Assembly: GCF_025399835.1 (NCBI RefSeq) | Contig: NZ_JAODVR010000002.1 | Span: 62,001 to 126,000, forward strand | Length of the DNA stretch: 64,000 nt | Reading direction: 5' to 3' | Source: Haloarchaeobius sp. HME9146 | GTDB taxonomy: Archaea; Halobacteriota; Halobacteria; Halobacteriales; Natrialbaceae | Part shown: positions 61,666-64,000 of the stretch, piece by piece | How the letters are laid out: each line of letters begins with the position of its first letter | How positions within the stretch are numbered: the first letter of the stretch is position 1 | Translations under genes and position numbers: made by a program | Notes under the pieces: generated by a model | Told to the model about the DNA's origin: nothing | Databases searched by the model: none | The model's input: the letters and a program-made list of their open reading frames with translations, nothing else

Positions 61666-61729
61666 CCAGTGACAGGCGAGCGGTCTCCCCTCCCGGGACT
61701 ACCGATAATGCGCAAATTATTACAATATG

Positions 61730-61737
61730 TTTATTAC
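61730..61737 (+). promoter_or_regulatory. TATA box of the Opp-type substrate-binding protein gene
   Basis: TTTATTAC within an A/T-rich block (61714-61740), 22-29 bases before ATG 61759, fitting separate leaderless transcription of the binding protein. Confidence 0.55.
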
Positions 61738-61758
61738 TATGGGATAGGTTCTCTGACC

Positions 61759-63690
61759 ATGGTTGACGATAGTCATCCTCATAGCGGAGAGGGCGACCCG
61801 CGATGGCGTGGGCTTCGCCGGCGACAGTATCTCGCGGCAATCGGCGCAGCTGCGGGAGTGGGACTCGCGGGTTGCAGTTCTCAGGCCGAGGACACACAGA
61901 CCAGCGAGGACGGGAACGACGAAGGTGGAAGCACCGAGACCTCGAGCGGTGGGACCGAGGAAGGTGGGTCCGAGAGTTCTGGTCGTGGCCCGGCCGTCGA
62001 CCCGACGATGAACCTCATCACGGGTACCGCACCACAGGACATGAACTTCTGGCCGTTCTTCGGCCGGAGCAACATGGACTCGATATACTTCCTGCCGCTC
62101 CAGACCTGGTACGGGGCCGGGCAACTGGACCAGTACACCGGTGGCGAGTACGATGGGCTCCTGGTCGCGGAATCGCGACTCATCAACGACTTCAGCACCT
62201 GGGAGATCAAGCTGGACACCGAGCACGACTGGACGTGGCACGACGGTGACTCGGTGACCATCGACGACATGTACGAGTACGACAAGTACTTCCACGAATA
62301 CGACAAGCTCCTGGGCAACACCCCGGACTGGAAGAGCGTCACGAAGGTCGACGACACGACCATCCACCGTGAACTCCACGAGCGCACTGCACCGTTCGCG
62401 TTCTTCCACACCAACCAGCGGCCCAACATCCACTTCCAGGGCAAACACGCCAAGAAGTTCCGCGAGATGATGGAGGACGCCTCGACGGAGAAAGAGGCAG
62501 CCGACATCAACAAACAGGCCACCGAAGCCAACGAGATTGGCTTCGAGGACGCTGTCGGGAACGGGATGTTCGAGGTCTCCGAGGTCGCAGACGACCGGGT
62601 GGTCTACTCGAAGTACGAGGACCACCCGTTCGCCGACCAGCAGAACATCGAGAACATCGAGATCCTGTTCCGTGGGGACGACTCCGGCTTCCAGCTGGCG
62701 TTCCAGAACGACCAGATCGACCTCACCTTCGAGGAGCCGAACCCCCAGCAGACCCAGTATCCGGACGACGTGAGCTACGTCACGAAGCCACAGCCGCGTG
62801 GTGAGGTGTACATGCTCAACCAGCACAACAAACACCTGGCCAAGGTCGAGGTGCGCCGCGCGATGGCGTACTACCTCGACTCGCAGGCTATCGTGAACAA
62901 CACGAACGGCGCGGCTGTTACCACGCAGACCGGTGCGGCCCCGGTCGTGCTGGACCAGTGGCTTCCGGACCCGAGCGTCGCGGACGACTACATCCAGTAC
63001 GGCGCGACGCGCCAGCCCGAGAAAGCCGCGGCCGAGCTCCAGAAGGCGGGCTACTCGAAGAACAGCGACGGTATCTGGGAGGACGAAAGCGGCGACACGC
63101 TCTCGTTCATCATCAGGACCTACGACTGGCGGCCGACCGTGGGTCGTACCATCAACAGCCAGATGCGCCGCGCCGGCTTCGACGTCGACGCGAAGGTCAT
63201 CGGGGCCCAGGAGTACCTCAACGAAGTGTACAACCAGCCGCCGGAGTCCGGTGTCTGGGACATGATCTTCGACTTCCACGCGGGCAGCATCAACCACCCG
63301 ACCCACAGCTACGCTGACTCGATAAGCGAGCTGAAGCTGACGAACGACGACGGGAGCCCCGGCTGGGCGAACCGCGACGTCAACCCGACGGTCCCCTCGA
63401 CCGTCGGTGCCGAAGAGGTCAGCGGGTCTGGCAAGACGCTCGACCTGCGCGCGCTCCAGCGCACGCTCGCCTCGCCGGACTCCTCCGTCGAGGAGACCAA
63501 ACAGGCGACGCACGACCTGGCGTGGTACTGGAACTACTCGGTGCCCTCCCTCGTCTTCAAGACGAGCCAGGCAGCGTGGGCATTCGACGACACCAACTTC
63601 GTCATGGAGGACTACGACGGCGACGGCTACGCCGACCTCGGGATGTCCTACAACTTCAGCAAGCCGACGGTGTACGGCGTCGAAAAGTAA
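61759..63690 (+). CDS. Opp/Dpp-type ABC transporter substrate-binding lipoprotein
   Basis: 643 residues. Tat-type start with RRRQYLAAIG (20-29) and lipobox ending LAGC (Cys39), then a Ser/Gly/Glu linker (about 45-75). The mature domain is SBP family 5: LLVAESRLINDFSTWEIKL, HDWTWHDGDSVTIDDM, VEVRRAMAYYLDSQAIVNN. It captures a peptide or oligosaccharide outside the cell for the permease pair upstream. It is transcribed from its own promoter, which usually gives the excess of binding protein these systems need. Sequence alone does not tell peptide from sugar. Confidence 0.92.
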   Translation: MVDDSHPHSGEGDPRWRGLRRRQYLAAIGAAAGVGLAGCSSQAEDTQTSEDGNDEGGSTETSSGGTEEGGSESSGRGPAVDPTMNLITGTAPQDMNFWPFFGRSNMDSIYFLPLQTWYGAGQLDQYTGGEYDGLLVAESRLINDFSTWEIKLDTEHDWTWHDGDSVTIDDMYEYDKYFHEYDKLLGNTPDWKSVTKVDDTTIHRELHERTAPFAFFHTNQRPNIHFQGKHAKKFREMMEDASTEKEAADINKQATEANEIGFEDAVGNGMFEVSEVADDRVVYSKYEDHPFADQQNIENIEILFRGDDSGFQLAFQNDQIDLTFEEPNPQQTQYPDDVSYVTKPQPRGEVYMLNQHNKHLAKVEVRRAMAYYLDSQAIVNNTNGAAVTTQTGAAPVVLDQWLPDPSVADDYIQYGATRQPEKAAAELQKAGYSKNSDGIWEDESGDTLSFIIRTYDWRPTVGRTINSQMRRAGFDVDAKVIGAQEYLNEVYNQPPESGVWDMIFDFHAGSINHPTHSYADSISELKLTNDDGSPGWANRDVNPTVPSTVGAEEVSGSGKTLDLRALQRTLASPDSSVEETKQATHDLAWYWNYSVPSLVFKTSQAAWAFDDTNFVMEDYDGDGYADLGMSYNFSKPTVYGVEK

Positions 63691-63710
63691 GGGCTCGGCG
63701 TCTTTTCTTC

Positions 63711-63723
63711 TCTGCTGTCACCC
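63711..63723 (+). terminator. T-rich terminator after the substrate-binding protein gene
   Basis: TCTTTTCTTCTCT beginning 20 bases after the stop at 63690. Confidence 0.4.
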
Positions 63724-64000
63724 CACGACCGCTTCTGCGTTTTTCGGTTCGATACCTCGCGCCTGCAGCGATGCGGATATCCTCCCTGCACGGTGGGAGA
63801 GACCATCGGGTAGCCTGCCCGTTCTAGCTTCCTGTGTCCTCCGGGTTGGGTGTCGAACGCTGGGACTCACCTTCGAAAACCGACTGTGCTGTTCAGCCTA
63901 GCCAAAATTTGCAGTCAGATAACCAACATGCGTTTGGTTCTGGTGAACAACGCCGCGTCGTTGCCCGGCCACACCAGCCGGATTCGGGGACGCCTGTCCG
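63724..64000 (+). other. Right-edge intergenic sequence
   Basis: About 280 bases to the end of the window with no supported gene start, repeat or RNA. Confidence 0.4.

Noticed and set aside
1-64000. tRNA genes, rRNA, CRISPR arrays and intact insertion sequences
   Set aside because: I looked for T-arm-like GTTCGAATC elements with matching acceptor stems, regularly spaced repeats and transposase motifs and found none. GGTTCGAACC at about 45350 has no tRNA fold around it.

Overview
The window is chromosomal DNA of a halophilic archaeon (class Halobacteria). Base composition is GC-rich, the predicted proteins are strongly acidic, and Tat signals with lipobox cysteines dominate exported proteins. 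Many genes look leaderless, with an A/T-rich TATA-like box about 22-33 bases before the start codon. Lineage markers include an RdfA-type protein, a 7TM-PAS-GAF-HTH10 sensor, a TrmB regulator, an aIF2-beta with a TRAM domain and a DUF1508-like mini-protein. I found no rRNA, tRNA, CRISPR array or intact insertion sequence. No organism name can be given from sequence reading alone.

Layout. (1) 1-8.7 kb: the start of a sugar-type ABC substrate-binding lipoprotein and its TrmB-family regulator, then housekeeping and stress genes (UspA, a DsbA-like oxidoreductase, aIF2-beta, an FMN flavoprotein) and a large membrane sensor/regulator. (2) 9.2-19.7 kb: a polysaccharide flippase; a formate-dehydrogenase-like molybdoenzyme coupled to a degenerate NuoF-like subunit; a nucleoside deaminase; a CaCA cation exchanger; an LPG-synthase-like membrane protein; a second UspA. 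(3) 20.5-26 kb: an IclR regulator, a protein made of two near-identical EthD domains, an HD protein, an NAD-dependent epimerase and a ThDP enzyme, an unassigned catabolic set. (4) 27-45 kb: a catabolic island centred on an ectoine hydrolase (DoeA) homologue. It also holds glutamate dehydrogenase, an FAD/Fe-S 2-hydroxyacid oxidase, a D-2-hydroxyacid dehydrogenase, an AbgA-type M20 amidohydrolase, a threonine dehydratase, two class III aminotransferases (one resembling 2,4-diaminobutyrate aminotransferase), a BCCT osmolyte transporter, RidA, a tungsten-type aldehyde ferredoxin oxidoreductase and a second IclR regulator. (5) 45.4-63.7 kb: a probable glycan or glycoside locus with ThuA, a cytoplasmic FG-GAP propeller, a Gfo/Idh/MocA oxidoreductase, a nitrilase-type hydrolase, a clan-A glycosidase-like protein and an Opp/Dpp-type ABC transporter. 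A Tat-exported DyP-like protein coupled to a CRTAC1-type propeller, and rdfA, are embedded in it.

Main inference. Region 4 reads as an archaeal route for eating ectoine-type solutes: BCCT uptake, ring opening by DoeA, deacylation by an AbgA-like M20 enzyme in place of DoeB, transamination of diaminobutyrate, and oxidation of the semialdehyde by a ferredoxin-linked AOR in place of DoeC. Glutamate dehydrogenase would recycle 2-oxoglutarate and RidA would quench reactive enamines. The enzyme families are read from sequence; the joined pathway is a hypothesis. Gene-free stretches longer than 300 bases are described in their own entries.
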